Positions 1 to 9,623 are shown, counted from the first letter of the stretch. The stretch: 33,448 bases of DNA from Schumannella sp. (GCA_025463555.1 JAODAS010000034.1:1-33448); one strand, 5' to 3'. Notes: generated from the letters alone by a model not told the origin. A program made the numbers and translations.

Positions 1-894
1 ATCCAGGGCGCGGGCGCGGCGGGGCTCACTCCGACCGCCGGGGTGCATGTCGGTGACACGCTGACGGCCACTCCGCCGACCTTCCTCGAGGCCGACAATG
101 TGACGACGCTGGGCGGCTCGCCGGACATCACGTACACCTGGTATCGCAGCGGCGTGGCGATCGCGGGGCAGACCGCGGATGTCTACACGCTGACTGGGGC
201 CGACCTCGGCAAGATCATCACCGTGAAGGCGACCGCAAGCCTCCCGGGCCGCCTCGCGCGGACGTCTCTCGCAAGCCCCGCTACGGCTGCGGTCGCGATC
301 GGCACCATCCAGCCGGGCACCTACCACCCGGTCGTGACCATGCCCAACCCGGCCAACGGCATCGTGGTGGCGAACTTCGCCGGCACGCCCACCGTCCCGG
401 CATCGGGTGGCTTCACTATGACCTACAAGTGGTACCGCGAGGGGGTCGTCGCGCCGATCTCGACGGCGATGAGCTACAAGCTCGTCGCTGCGGACACCGG
501 CAAGTCCGTGAGCGTGGTGGTGACGATCGCAAAGCCCGGATTCGCCACGTACACGGGCTTCGCAGCGGTGCAGGCGAACGCGATCATCCCCGCTGAAGCG
601 CTTGTCGCCCAGGTCAATGGCGCCAACGTGACGACGGCCGCCTTCGGCAACACCTTGAACGCGGCACCGCCGTTTTACTATCTGCAGGAGCAGTACCCGA
701 GCGGCACAGAAATAGATGATGCGTTCCGTACTCTCCAGTGGTACATCGACGGTGCACCGATCGCGGGCGAGACGGGCTTCTACTACGTCGTACGTGCGAC
801 CGACAGCGGACACCTCATAAACGTGAAAGTGACCGTGACGTCGCCCCTTCACAAGACGCTTGTGGACCCCAGCAACGTGATCACGATCAGCTAG
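1..894 (+). CDS. Ig-like repeat surface protein, C-terminal part (5' truncated by window)
   Basis: The reading frame is open from base 1, so this is the C-terminal ~297 residues of a larger protein. Three degenerate modules are visible, each built around a W-Y motif and a G-x-x-I/V-x-V-K/V strand: YTWYRSGVAIAG, YKWYREGVVAP and LQWYIDGAPIAG, each followed about 20-30 residues later by a strand such as GKIITVKATAS or GHLINVKVTVTSP. This is the pattern of Ig-like repeats found in secreted or wall-associated actinobacterial proteins. There is no LPXTG signal or terminal membrane helix; the protein ends VITIS, so it is probably released or anchored by its missing N-terminal part. No enzyme domain is visible. 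The specific function is unknown. Confidence 0.75.
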   Translation: MQGAGAAGLTPTAGVHVGDTLTATPPTFLEADNVTTLGGSPDITYTWYRSGVAIAGQTADVYTLTGADLGKIITVKATASLPGRLARTSLASPATAAVAIGTIQPGTYHPVVTMPNPANGIVVANFAGTPTVPASGGFTMTYKWYREGVVAPISTAMSYKLVAADTGKSVSVVVTIAKPGFATYTGFAAVQANAIIPAEALVAQVNGANVTTAAFGNTLNAAPPFYYLQEQYPSGTEIDDAFRTLQWYIDGAPIAGETGFYYVVRATDSGHLINVKVTVTSPLHKTLVDPSNVITIS

Positions 895-929
895 CAGTCA
901 ACCCCGCGACGCGATCCGGAGGCGCGACA

Positions 930-941
930 TACCGTTGAGGC
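930..941 (+). promoter_or_regulatory. Candidate -10 box for a leaderless topoisomerase mRNA
   Basis: TACCGT at 930-935 fits TANNNT and ends exactly six bases before the ATG at 942, the spacing expected if transcription starts at the A of the start codon. The only purine-rich stretch, GAGG at 937-940, is one base from the ATG and too close to act as a ribosome-binding site. Confidence 0.4.
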
Positions 942-1910
942 ATGCCGCGCCTCCGTCGTTCCGACACGAACGTGCCCGGATTCCGGCGAGTGAAGTCGGG
1001 CAAGGGGTTCCGGTACACGACGGACGAGGGCGACCCCGTCGATGACGCGACGCGGGAGCGGCTCGCGGCCCTCGTCATCCCGCCGGCCTGGACCGACGTG
1101 TGGATCGCGCCGTACCCGAACGGCCACATTCAGGCGACCGGAGTCGACGCCGCGGGCCGTCGCCAGTACATGTACCACCCCGCGTGGCGCGAGCAGAAGG
1201 ACGGGGTCAAGTACGACAGGGCCCTCGAGCTGGCCGAGACGCTGCCCACCGCGCGCCGCGGGGTGACGATCGACCTGCGTCGCGACGACCTGTCGCGTGA
1301 GCGGGTGCTGGCGGGGGCGTTCCGGATGCTCGACACGGGCAGTCTTCGCGTCGGCTCCGAGCGCTATGCGGCCGAACACGGCAGCTTCGGTCTGTCGACG
1401 CTGCTGTGCGCGCACGCGATCGTCACGCGCGACGACAAGGTCGAGTTGAAGTTCCCGGCGAAGAGCGGGCAGGAGTGGGAGAGCGACATCCGCGACCCGG
1501 ATCTCGCGGCGCTGGTGCGCCGGCTCAAGCGGCGGGGCGCGAACGCTCGGCTGCTCGCATGGAAGGACGAACGGGGCTGGCACCCCCTGACGGCGGAGGA
1601 GATCAACGAGGACGTGCGCCGCCGCACCGGGGGAGCGTTCACGGCGAAGGACTTCCGCACGCTGCACGGCACCGCTGCGGCAGCGGTGTCGCTTGCGAAG
1701 ACGGGACCGCGCGAGACGGCTTCTGGCCGGAAGCGCGCCATCGTCGATGCCGTCCGCGCAGCAGCCGACGACCTGAACAACACCCCGGCGATCGCGCGCG
1801 GCAGCTACGTCGATCCGCGGGTGCTCGACGCGTATGAGGGCGGCGTGACCATCGACCCGGCGCGCACGGCCTCTGTTGAGTCCGAGTTGCGGGAGTTGCT
1901 CGGGCAGTGA
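942..1910 (+). CDS. Type IB DNA topoisomerase (poxvirus-like)
   Basis: A 322-residue enzyme predicted to relax supercoils by transient 3'-phosphotyrosyl nicking, without ATP. The N-terminal domain (about 1-90) has the family's VIPPAWTDVWIAPYPNGHIQATG stretch (47-69, core PPAW...GHIQATG). The catalytic domain has LRVGSERY (R136), LKFPAKSG (K170/K174 region), KDFRTLHGT (R239) and NTPAIARGSYVDP, whose Y289 is the expected nucleophile. Length is normal for bacterial poxvirus-type enzymes. It is a stand-alone gene; no SSB or gyrase genes adjoin it. It probably starts without a leader (see the -10 box). Family assignment is firm; its physiological role in bacteria is not defined by this context. 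Confidence 0.93.
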   Translation: MPRLRRSDTNVPGFRRVKSGKGFRYTTDEGDPVDDATRERLAALVIPPAWTDVWIAPYPNGHIQATGVDAAGRRQYMYHPAWREQKDGVKYDRALELAETLPTARRGVTIDLRRDDLSRERVLAGAFRMLDTGSLRVGSERYAAEHGSFGLSTLLCAHAIVTRDDKVELKFPAKSGQEWESDIRDPDLAALVRRLKRRGANARLLAWKDERGWHPLTAEEINEDVRRRTGGAFTAKDFRTLHGTAAAAVSLAKTGPRETASGRKRAIVDAVRAAADDLNNTPAIARGSYVDPRVLDAYEGGVTIDPARTASVESELRELLGQ

Positions 1911-1923
1911 CCCGCGCATGCTC

Positions 1924-1952
1924 TCGACGCGGTCCCCTCGCCACGCCACAAT
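1924..1952 (+). promoter_or_regulatory. Possible promoter of the small helical-protein gene
   Basis: TCGACG (1924-1929), a 17-base spacer and CACAAT (1947-1952) form a weak sigma70-like pair upstream of a gene that has a good ribosome-binding site. Both boxes deviate from consensus, so this is tentative. Confidence 0.25.
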
Positions 1953-1993
1953 GAGGGGTCGGCCGGGACGCTCCCTGCCGCCGGGAGGAAACC

Positions 1994-2329
1994 ATGGGAC
2001 TCGACGACATCGTCGACAAGGCCAAGGACGCAGCGTCCGACGCTGCCGACAAGGCGAAGGACATCGCCGGGAACGCCGCTGACGCCGTGAAAGACAAGGC
2101 CGAAGACGTTCAGGATGCGGCTCATGGAGCCGTGCACAGCGAGAAGGCGGAGCACGCCAGCGACACCGTCCTCGACGGCGCCGAGAAGGCCGCCAACTTC
2201 GTGACCGGCGGAATGCTCGACGACAAGATCGGAGAGATCCGCGACGACGTGGACGCCAAGATCGGCGACGACGAGGCGCGCGAAGCGGCGGCGAAGGCTG
2301 CCGAAGAGAAGGGCGGCGGGGGCCGCTAG
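1994..2329 (+). CDS. Small charged amphipathic-helix protein (antitoxin-like or LEA-like)
   Basis: A 111-residue, Ala/Asp/Lys-rich protein with no Cys or Trp, no signal peptide and no membrane segment. It is built from irregular 11-residue-like blocks (KAKDAASDAADKAKDIAGNA and similar), predicting long amphipathic helices, and ends in a Gly-rich tail. The N-terminus MGLDDIVDKAKDAA resembles the Rv0909/MT0933-type antitoxin family, and the whole also resembles LEA/CsbD-like stress proteins; I cannot separate these by eye. The start is supported by GGGAGG at 1981-1986. No toxin gene is adjacent, which argues against a toxin-antitoxin pair. Its stop codon shares a CTAG with the stop of the convergent regulator gene. 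Confidence 0.6.
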   Translation: MGLDDIVDKAKDAASDAADKAKDIAGNAADAVKDKAEDVQDAAHGAVHSEKAEHASDTVLDGAEKAANFVTGGMLDDKIGEIRDDVDAKIGDDEAREAAAKAAEEKGGGGR

Positions 2330-3096
2330 CGACCCGTCAACCGTGATGTGAGCGCGGCGGCCGTCTCTACGGTCGCCGCGCTCAGTTCGTTGCGGACGGA
2401 TTCGCCCACTGCGGCCCGCAGGAACGTGACGCCGATCGCCGCCGCCGGGTAGCCGTTGCGGTCGAGCGCGGCCGCCCCGACGGACGCGTACTCGGGCGTC
2501 ACATCGCCGTCTTCGCTGGCCCACCCGCGGTCGCGGACGACGTTCAGCAGTGCGTCGAGTTCGGACAGCGTCGACGGGCCCGACGCATTGCGGTGGGTGA
2601 GGGCGTCCCGCGAGGGATACAGCGCCCGGAGTTGCGGCCGCGGCAGTGCGGCGAGCATGGCGCGGCCCGTCGCCGTGAGGTGCGCGGGCAGGCGCACCCC
2701 GACCTCGGAGACCGTCGTCGGGGCGCGGAACCCCTGCACCCGGCCCGCGTAGACCACGTCGGAGCCGCCGAGGACCGCGAGGTGCGCGACGACCGGGGCG
2801 GGCGCGGATGCCACGAGCCGTTCCAGCAGCGGGCGCGCGAGGCGTCCGATGCGTTCCGATGCGCTCGCCGCGGAGCCGAGCTGGGCGACGACGTCGCTGA
2901 GCCCGTAGGTGCGGTCCTCGGGGTAGTGCACGACGAAGCCCTCGTCGCGGAGCACCTCGAGCAGCTGGTACATGCTCGAGCGCGGGACATCGAGCTCACG
3001 CGCCAATGTGGTGGCGCGCAGGGGACCGCCCCGCGCGGCCAGCACGCGCAGAACGCCGAGCGCCGAGCGCGCAGCGGGCATGCGGGTGTCTGACAT
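2326..3096 (-). CDS. hutR: IclR-family transcriptional regulator, likely HutR
   Basis: A 256-residue protein with an N-terminal winged helix (about residues 10-65; SALGVLRVLAARGGPLRATTLARELDVPRSSMYQLLEVLRDEGFV, core RATTLARELDVPRSSMYQLL) and a C-terminal IclR effector domain (about 80-250, with HLTATGRAMLAALP). It is divergent from hutH, 61 bp away, so it is inferred to control histidine degradation, as the IclR-type HutR does in corynebacteria; the ligand (histidine or urocanate) is not shown by sequence. I chose the ATG at 3096 because the upstream frame extension is low-complexity and runs through the promoter region. A perfect palindrome covers this start codon. A later start at 3081 would remove only five residues. 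Confidence 0.82.
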   Translation of the reverse strand: MSDTRMPAARSALGVLRVLAARGGPLRATTLARELDVPRSSMYQLLEVLRDEGFVVHYPEDRTYGLSDVVAQLGSAASASERIGRLARPLLERLVASAPAPVVAHLAVLGGSDVVYAGRVQGFRAPTTVSEVGVRLPAHLTATGRAMLAALPRPQLRALYPSRDALTHRNASGPSTLSELDALLNVVRDRGWASEDGDVTPEYASVGAAALDRNGYPAAAIGVTFLRAAVGESVRNELSAATVETAAALTSRLTGR

Positions 3097-3105
3097 CTCA
3101 GACAC
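3086..3105. promoter_or_regulatory. Candidate HutR operator: perfect 20-bp palindrome over the iclR start codon
   Basis: GTGTCTGACATCTCAGACAC has 8-bp perfect arms around a 4-bp centre. Its core TCTG-N6-CAGA with a central AT resembles the TCTGwwATwCCAGA motif I recall for Corynebacterium resistens HutR. The regulator's ATG (3094-3096, minus strand) lies in the centre. The site is 53 bp upstream of the hutH ATG, where it could also act on the divergent hut promoter. No second copy was seen in the hut cluster. Confidence 0.6.
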
Positions 3106-3109
3106 ATTA
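3104..3109 (-). promoter_or_regulatory. Candidate -10 box of the IclR gene
   Basis: On the minus strand TAATGT is followed by seven bases (GTCTGAG) and then the ATG. This TANNNT placement suggests a leaderless or nearly leaderless transcript. No clear -35 box is seen. The box touches the operator palindrome, so binding there should block the regulator's own transcription. Confidence 0.4.
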
Positions 3110-3157
3110 TCGCCGGAGGCTACTGCGCGGGCGGGCCCCGAGGTGTTGCATGGCGCC

Positions 3158-4711
3158 ATGACCGCAGCCACCGTCGTCGTCGGAACCGGACCCGTCACGA
3201 TCGAGGAGGTCGTCGCGGTAGCCCGGGACGCAGCCACTGTGCGCCTCAGCGACGATTCGCTGGAGGCGATCGCGGCATCCCGAGCGCTGATCGAGCAGCT
3301 GGCCGGCGACCCGGAACCGCACTACGGGGTGTCGACCGGGTTCGGGGCGCTGGCCACGACATCCATCCCGCCCGAGCGGCGCCAGCAGCTGCAGCGCTCG
3401 CTGGTGCGGTCGCACGCGGCGTCGTCGGGGCCGGAGGTCGAGCGCGAGGTCGTGCGCGGCACCATGCTGCTGCGCCTGTCGACACTGGCGACCGGGCGAA
3501 CGGGCGTGCGGCCCGAGGTCGCGCTGCAGTACGTCGCGTTGCTCAACGCCGGAATCACGCCGGTGATCGGCGAGTACGGAAGCCTCGGCTGCTCGGGAGA
3601 TCTGGCGCCCCTGGCCCACATCGCGCTCGCGGCGATGGGCGAGGGCGATGTGCGCGATGCCGCCGGGGTCGCCATGGGGGGCGCCGAGGCACTCGCCGCG
3701 GCAGGTCTCGAGCCGATCGTGCTGCAAGAGAAGGAGGGCCTGGCGCTCATCAACGGCACCGACGGGATGCTCGCGATGCTGGCCCTCGCGATCACCGATC
3801 TGCGTGAGTTGCTGACGACGGCCGATCTCGCGGCTGCAATGAGCGTGGAGGGGTTGGCCGGCACGGACCGCGTGTTCGCAGCCGACCTGCAGGCGCTGCG
3901 TCCGCATCCGGGGCAGGCGGTGTCGGCATCCGTCATGCGCGCTGTGCTCGCCGGATCGGGCGCGATCGCGGCTCATGCGACGACCGGGTTCACCCGCGTG
4001 CAGGACGCGTACTCGCTGCGCTGCGCGCCGCAGGTGCACGGGGCGGCCCGCGACACCGTGGAGCACGCCGCCGTGGTCGCCGGCCGGGAGCTGGCGAGCG
4101 CGATCGACAACCCGGTGGTGACGCTGGATGGTCGGCTCGAGTCGAACGGGAACTTCCATGGGGCGCCGATCGGGTACGTGCTCGACTTCCTGGCGATCGC
4201 GGCCGCGGATGTGGCGAGCATGAGCGAGCGGCGCACGGACCGCTTTCTGGACAAGACGCGCAACGGCGGGCTCACGCCCTTCTTGGCCGAGGACCCCGGC
4301 GTGGATTCGGGGCTCATGATCGCGCAGTACACCGCCGCCGGAATCGTCACCGAGCTGAAGCGCCTGGCGGCCCCCGCATCCGTGGATTCGATTCCCACCA
4401 GTGCCATGCAAGAGGACCACGTGTCGATGGGCTGGTCGGCGGCGCGCAAGCTGCGGCGATCGATCGACGGGTTGCAGCGCGTGCTCGCGATCGAGTTGCT
4501 GACCGCCGCCCGGGGGATCGAGTTGCGCGGCGAGGCGCCCGCGCCGGTGACGGCTGCGGTGATCGCGTCGATGCGGCAGACGATCCCCGGCCCCGGCCCC
4601 GACCGGTACCTCGCTCCCGAGATCGCCGCCGCGGTGGCGCTCGTGTGCTCGGGTGCGCTGCTCGCGCATGTGCCGGCGCCTCCCGCGACCGAGCACGTTT
4701 CCGCCCAATGA
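3158..4711 (+). CDS. hutH: Histidine ammonia-lyase
   Basis: A 517-residue enzyme deaminating L-histidine to trans-urocanate, the first step of the Hut pathway. [10 protein letters not shown] (residues 56-65, catalytic Tyr56) and [14 protein letters not shown] (141-154) are the diagnostic motifs. The triad that cyclises into the MIO electrophile is Cys145-Ser146-Gly147 rather than the usual Ala-Ser-Gly, a variant I recall from Streptomyces HutH. The start at 3158 matches the family N-terminus; a nearby ATG at 3150 is out of frame. The last residues (EHVSAQ) are encoded by the left arm of a dispersed palindromic repeat. First gene of the hutHUGI cluster; aromatic-amino-acid lyases share the fold, but context fixes histidine. 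Confidence 0.96.
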   Translation: MTAATVVVGTGPVTIEEVVAVARDAATVRLSDDSLEAIAASRALIEQLAGDPEPHYGVSTGFGALATTSIPPERRQQLQRSLVRSHAASSGPEVEREVVRGTMLLRLSTLATGRTGVRPEVALQYVALLNAGITPVIGEYGSLGCSGDLAPLAHIALAAMGEGDVRDAAGVAMGGAEALAAAGLEPIVLQEKEGLALINGTDGMLAMLALAITDLRELLTTADLAAAMSVEGLAGTDRVFAADLQALRPHPGQAVSASVMRAVLAGSGAIAAHATTGFTRVQDAYSLRCAPQVHGAARDTVEHAAVVAGRELASAIDNPVVTLDGRLESNGNFHGAPIGYVLDFLAIAAADVASMSERRTDRFLDKTRNGGLTPFLAEDPGVDSGLMIAQYTAAGIVTELKRLAAPASVDSIPTSAMQEDHVSMGWSAARKLRRSIDGLQRVLAIELLTAARGIELRGEAPAPVTAAVIASMRQTIPGPGPDRYLAPEIAAAVALVCSGALLAHVPAPPATEHVSAQ

Positions 4712-4748
4712 GCACGGCCCACCACCCACGCTCGGCGCAAACGTGCTC
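4691..4748 (+). repeat. Palindromic repeat family A, copy 1 (hutH 3' end / hutU leader)
   Basis: A 58-bp imperfect inverted repeat starting GAGCACGTTT and ending AAACGTGCTC. The right arm carries the 18-bp core CGCTCGGCGCAAACGTGC at 4729-4746, found identically in two other copies in this window. It overlaps the last seven codons of hutH and fills most of the hutH-hutU gap, so its RNA could form a hairpin between the two cistrons. No T-run follows. Confidence 0.85.
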
Positions 4749-4781
4749 GCTCGGCGCGCGGGTCCCCCTGAAGGAGAAACC

Positions 4782-6440
<1,659 letters not shown>

Positions 6441-6443
6441 CCC

Positions 6444-7307
6444 ATGGCCATCGCCCTGCCGAATGATCCGCTCTGGCCCCGCGCGGGATCGTGGCCGGAT
6501 GCCGTACCCGGCCAGCGCGCGGACATCGCCCTCGCGGGCATCCCGACCCACACCCGGTCGCTCTCGCCGACGCAAGCGCACCTCACCCCCGCGGCCGTGC
6601 GGGAGGCGCTGAAGCGGTATTCGTTGCATACCTCAGGGTTGCGCGTGGTGGACGCTGGGGACGCCGTGGATCCGGATCTGGTGGATGCAGCACCATGGAT
6701 CGCGGCTGTGGAGGCCGAGTTGCTGATCGCCATCGGCGGCGACAACTCCGCCACCGTCCCCGTCGCGCTCGGCCGTGGCGCGACCGGGCTCGTGACGGTC
6801 GACGCCCACCACGACCTGCGCGACGGCGTGTCGAACGGGTCGCCGGTGCGGCAGCTGATCGAGGCGGGGATCGCCGGGACCGCCGTCGTGCAGATCGGCA
6901 TCGAACCCCTCGCCAACTCGCGCGAGTACGCCAAACGCGCCGCCGACCTCGGCATCACCGTGGTCCTCCGCGACGAGCTGCGGCGCCGCCCGATCGACGA
7001 CGTCATGGCCGAGGCCCTGGAGCTCGCGGGGTCGGGCAACCGCCGCGTGCACGTGGATCTGGATGTGGACGTCTGCGATCGGGCGGCCGCTCCGGCGTGC
7101 CCGGCGTCGGTACCCGGAGGCCTCTCGGCGATGGAACTGCGCACCGCCGCGCGGCTGGCGGGACTGCATCCGGATGTCGTCTCGATCGACCTGACCGAGG
7201 TGGATGCCGCGGCCGACACCCCCGACGGGCGCACCGTGCGCTTGACCGCGCTGTGCGTACTCGAAGCGGTGCGTGCGCGCGTCGAGCTCATCGAGGACCG
7301 CGCGTGA
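6444..7307 (+). CDS. hutG: Arginase-family hydrolase, probable formimidoylglutamase
   Basis: A 287-residue ureohydrolase-fold protein, inferred to split N-formimino-L-glutamate into glutamate and formamide, closing the Hut pathway. Manganese-site motifs are GGDNS (98-102), DAHHD (120-124) and DVDVCD (207-212), followed by VPGGLS. The first motif has Asn101 where GGDHS normally supplies a His ligand; the remaining ligands are present. Substrate comes from context: it sits between hutU and hutI and no separate deiminase (hutF) is seen. Agmatinase or guanidinobutyrase activity is the alternative. Its TGA overlaps the GTG start of hutI (GTGA), indicating translational coupling. Confidence 0.85.
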   Translation: MAIALPNDPLWPRAGSWPDAVPGQRADIALAGIPTHTRSLSPTQAHLTPAAVREALKRYSLHTSGLRVVDAGDAVDPDLVDAAPWIAAVEAELLIAIGGDNSATVPVALGRGATGLVTVDAHHDLRDGVSNGSPVRQLIEAGIAGTAVVQIGIEPLANSREYAKRAADLGITVVLRDELRRRPIDDVMAEALELAGSGNRRVHVDLDVDVCDRAAAPACPASVPGGLSAMELRTAARLAGLHPDVVSIDLTEVDAAADTPDGRTVRLTALCVLEAVRARVELIEDRA

Positions 7308-8440
7308 CCTCGACCCTGGTCACCGGGATCGGCCTTCTTGTCACCCATGACGCCGAGCGTCCACAGCGTGCGGATGCCGCCCTGCTTGTGGAGGACGGGT
7401 TGGTCGCCTGGGTAGGAGACGCCCTCGACGCACCGGTCGCCGACGAAGCGCTCGATGTGGAGGGAAGGTGCGTCATCCCCGGCTTCGTCGACTCGCACAG
7501 CCACATCGTGTTCGCAGGGGATCGAGCCGACGAATTCGAGGCCCGGATGGCGGGGCGGCCCTACGAGGCGGGTGGCATCAGGCGGACCGTGCGTCTCACC
7601 CGCGAGGCGTCGGACGACGCGCTGCTCGCGAACGCGCGACGGCTGCTGGCGGAAGCCCGCTCGCAGGGCACCACCACACTCGAGATCAAGTCCGGGTACG
7701 GGCTCACGGTTTCCGACGAGGAACGTGCGCTCGCGCTCGCCGCGACCCTGACCGATGAGGTCACCTATCTCGGCGCCCACGTCGTGCCCGACGGCACCAC
7801 GCGGGAGGAGTACGTGGACCGGGTCTGCGGCGCGATGCTGGAAGCGTGTGCTCCGCACGCGCGCTGGATCGACGTGTTCTGCGAGACCGGTGCGTTCACG
7901 GTGGAGGAGTCGCGGCGCATCCTCGAAGCCGGAAGCGCCGCCGGGCTCGGGTTGCGGATGCACGCGGCGCAGCTCGGCCCGAACCCCGAGGCGATCGCGC
8001 TCGGGGTCTCGCTCGATGTGGCCTCGATCGACCATTGCACGTACCTGTCCTCCACCGACATCGAGGTGCTCGCCGGGTCATCCACCGTGGCGACTCTGCT
8101 GCCCGGTGTGGAATTCTCGACGCGGCAGCCGTACCCCGACGGGAGGCGTCTGCTCGATGCCGGGGTCGCGGTGGCGCTGGCCTGCGACTGCAACCCCGGA
8201 TCGAGCTACACGACCTCGATGCCGTTGTGCATCGCGCTCGCTGTTCGCGAGATGGGTCTCACCCCGTACGAGGCCCTGCGCGCGGCGACGCTCGGCGGAG
8301 CAGCCGCCCTCCGCCGCACCGACATCGGCCACCTGCAGGTCGGCGCCCGCGCCGACCTCGTGGTGCTCGACGCCCCGAGTTTCACGCACCTCGCGTACCG
8401 CCCGGGGGTCCCCCTGGTCTGGCGCGTGCTCGCGCCCTGA
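7304..8440 (+). CDS. hutI: Imidazolonepropionase
   Basis: A 378-residue metal-dependent amidohydrolase that opens the imidazolone ring of imidazolonepropionate to give N-formimino-L-glutamate. Motifs in order: [16 protein letters not shown] (metal ligands H65 and H67, substrate-contact segment 70-78), EIKSGYGL (127-134), [14 protein letters not shown] and [13 protein letters not shown] (metal Asp). A C-terminal composite strand ([11 protein letters not shown]) completes the amidohydrolase fold. The GTG start overlapping the hutG stop gives the family N-terminus and a normal length; the upstream in-frame extension is the shadow of hutG. Last gene of the hut cluster; GC-rich inverted repeats follow. 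Confidence 0.96.
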   Translation: MTSTLVTGIGLLVTHDAERPQRADAALLVEDGLVAWVGDALDAPVADEALDVEGRCVIPGFVDSHSHIVFAGDRADEFEARMAGRPYEAGGIRRTVRLTREASDDALLANARRLLAEARSQGTTTLEIKSGYGLTVSDEERALALAATLTDEVTYLGAHVVPDGTTREEYVDRVCGAMLEACAPHARWIDVFCETGAFTVEESRRILEAGSAAGLGLRMHAAQLGPNPEAIALGVSLDVASIDHCTYLSSTDIEVLAGSSTVATLLPGVEFSTRQPYPDGRRLLDAGVAVALACDCNPGSSYTTSMPLCIALAVREMGLTPYEALRAATLGGAAALRRTDIGHLQVGARADLVVLDAPSFTHLAYRPGVPLVWRVLAP

Positions 8441-8454
8441 CCCGCGCGCGCCCC

Positions 8455-8472
8455 GGCGCCGCGCGCGGCGCC
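8455..8472. repeat. 18-bp perfect GC palindrome downstream of hutI
   Basis: GGCGCCGCGCGCGGCGCC is fully self-complementary and lies 15 bases past the hutI stop, immediately before repeat family A copy 2. With that copy it could end or stabilise the hut transcript. No T-run follows, so intrinsic termination is not shown. Confidence 0.5.
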
Positions 8473-8485
8473 TCCGACGCCGAGC

Positions 8486-8543
8486 GTGCACGTTTGCGCC
8501 GAGCGAGCACGGCAGGCCACGCTCGCTCGACGCGAACGTGCTC
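8486..8543 (-). repeat. Palindromic repeat family A, copy 2 (upstream of the DUF559 gene)
   Basis: A 58-bp inverted repeat pairing 20 of 23 positions between its arms. The conserved 18-bp core is in the left arm (8488-8505) as the reverse complement of the core in copies 1 and 3, so this copy is inverted relative to them. It lies between the hutI stop and the nuclease-like gene. Confidence 0.85.
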
Positions 8544-8626
8544 GGGTGGGCGCATCCACAGGGCCGGTTGCCCACAGGTTCGCGCGAACGGCCTATCGGC
8601 GAGGGGCGGCGCGGACACCATCGGGC

Positions 8627-9556
8627 ATGACTGATCTGCCTTCTCTGCCTTTCGTCCGAGCCGCCGACGTCCGGCGCGAGGGCGAGTCCGAACGCCGGCT
8701 CGCCCGCTCTGCGCAGTCCGGCGACCTGTCCCGGGTGCGCCGCGGCGCCTACGCGGATTCCGCCCTCTGGCAAGCACTCTCGCCCGAAGACCGGCACCTC
8801 ATCCGCGTGCTCGCGACCAGTGCGGCCGCGCGCGGCACGCCTGTGTTCTCGCACGAATCGGCCGCCGTCGCCTGGAGGATGCCGATCGTCGGCGGCCTGC
8901 CCACTCGTCCTCAGATCACGGTGCCTCCCGGTTCCGGCTTGCGCAGCAACCGCGCCGTCGTCCGACATGAAGCGCCCCTCGGCTCGCAGGACGTGGTGGA
9001 GCTGGACGCGTTCCGCCTCACGGCTCCCGACCGGACCCTGGTCGACTATGTCGCCGGGCGGACGTTCCTGAGCGGGGCGTGCGCCCTGGAGTCCGCCCTG
9101 CACTCCGGCCTCACGGACCGGGATCGCATCGACCGCGCCATCGCTCGGCGACGCCCGTTCCGCGGTTCGCGCAAGGCCGAGGCGGTCGCTCGCTTCGCGA
9201 GCGAACATTCCGCCTCCCCGAATGAGACGCTCTGCCGCGTCAGATTCCACGAGCTGGGGTTCGCCCAGCCCGAGCAGCAGAAGCGGTACACCGGACGCGG
9301 CGGACAGCACTACTGGGTCGACTTCTACTGGCCGGAATTCGATGTGATCTGCGAGTCCGACGGACGAGTCAAATATGAGGACCCGAGATTCCTCGCCGGC
9401 CGGACGCCCGAGCAGGCGCTCTGGGACGAGAAGCTGCGCGAGGACGAGCTCCGCGCGCAGTCATCCGGGTTCGTGCGCCTCACGTGGAACGACGCCTGGA
9501 ACCGCGCCGGTCTGGTCGCCAAACTCGCTGCCGCGGGCATCCCGCGTCGTCGCTGA
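8627..9556 (+). CDS. AbiEi-like / DUF559 (Vsr-fold) nuclease-like protein
   Basis: A 309-residue protein. The N-terminal ~100 residues resemble the AbiEi-type winged-helix region common in actinobacterial proteins (LARSAQSGDLSRVRRGAYAD, then FSHESAAVAWRMPIVG). The C-terminal ~110 residues resemble DUF559/Vsr-like PD-(D/E)XK folds: NETLCRVRFHELGF (E200), WVDFYWPEFDVICESDG (D232, E243, D245) and DEKLREDELRAQSSGFVRLTW. D232 and E243 are plausible metal ligands, so a nuclease is inferred. There is no signal peptide or membrane helix and no AbiEii partner. The ATG at 8627 matches the start of the globular domain; earlier in-frame codons lie in a repeat. CACCAT at 8616-8621 is a weak -10 five bases before the ATG. 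Inverted copies of repeat family A flank it. Biological role unknown. Confidence 0.75.
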   Translation: MTDLPSLPFVRAADVRREGESERRLARSAQSGDLSRVRRGAYADSALWQALSPEDRHLIRVLATSAAARGTPVFSHESAAVAWRMPIVGGLPTRPQITVPPGSGLRSNRAVVRHEAPLGSQDVVELDAFRLTAPDRTLVDYVAGRTFLSGACALESALHSGLTDRDRIDRAIARRRPFRGSRKAEAVARFASEHSASPNETLCRVRFHELGFAQPEQQKRYTGRGGQHYWVDFYWPEFDVICESDGRVKYEDPRFLAGRTPEQALWDEKLREDELRAQSSGFVRLTWNDAWNRAGLVAKLAAAGIPRRR

Positions 9557-9564
9557 TGCCGAGC

Positions 9565-9623
9565 TTGCACGTTTGCCCCCGTGCGAGCACGTACGACCAC
9601 GCACGCTCGGCGCAAACGTGCAC
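9565..9623 (+). repeat. Palindromic repeat family A, copy 3 (downstream of the DUF559 gene)
   Basis: A 59-bp inverted repeat beginning TTGCACGTTTGC and ending CAAACGTGCAC, with one extra base in its left arm relative to the other copies. The 18-bp core is at 9604-9621 in the same orientation as copy 1. It starts 8 bp after the stop of the nuclease-like gene and could serve as its 3' hairpin. Confidence 0.85.

Noticed and set aside
1994-2329. Toxin-antitoxin pair around the small helical protein
   Set aside because: The antitoxin-like similarity is compositional and no toxin-sized gene adjoins it; the neighbours are a topoisomerase and a regulator.
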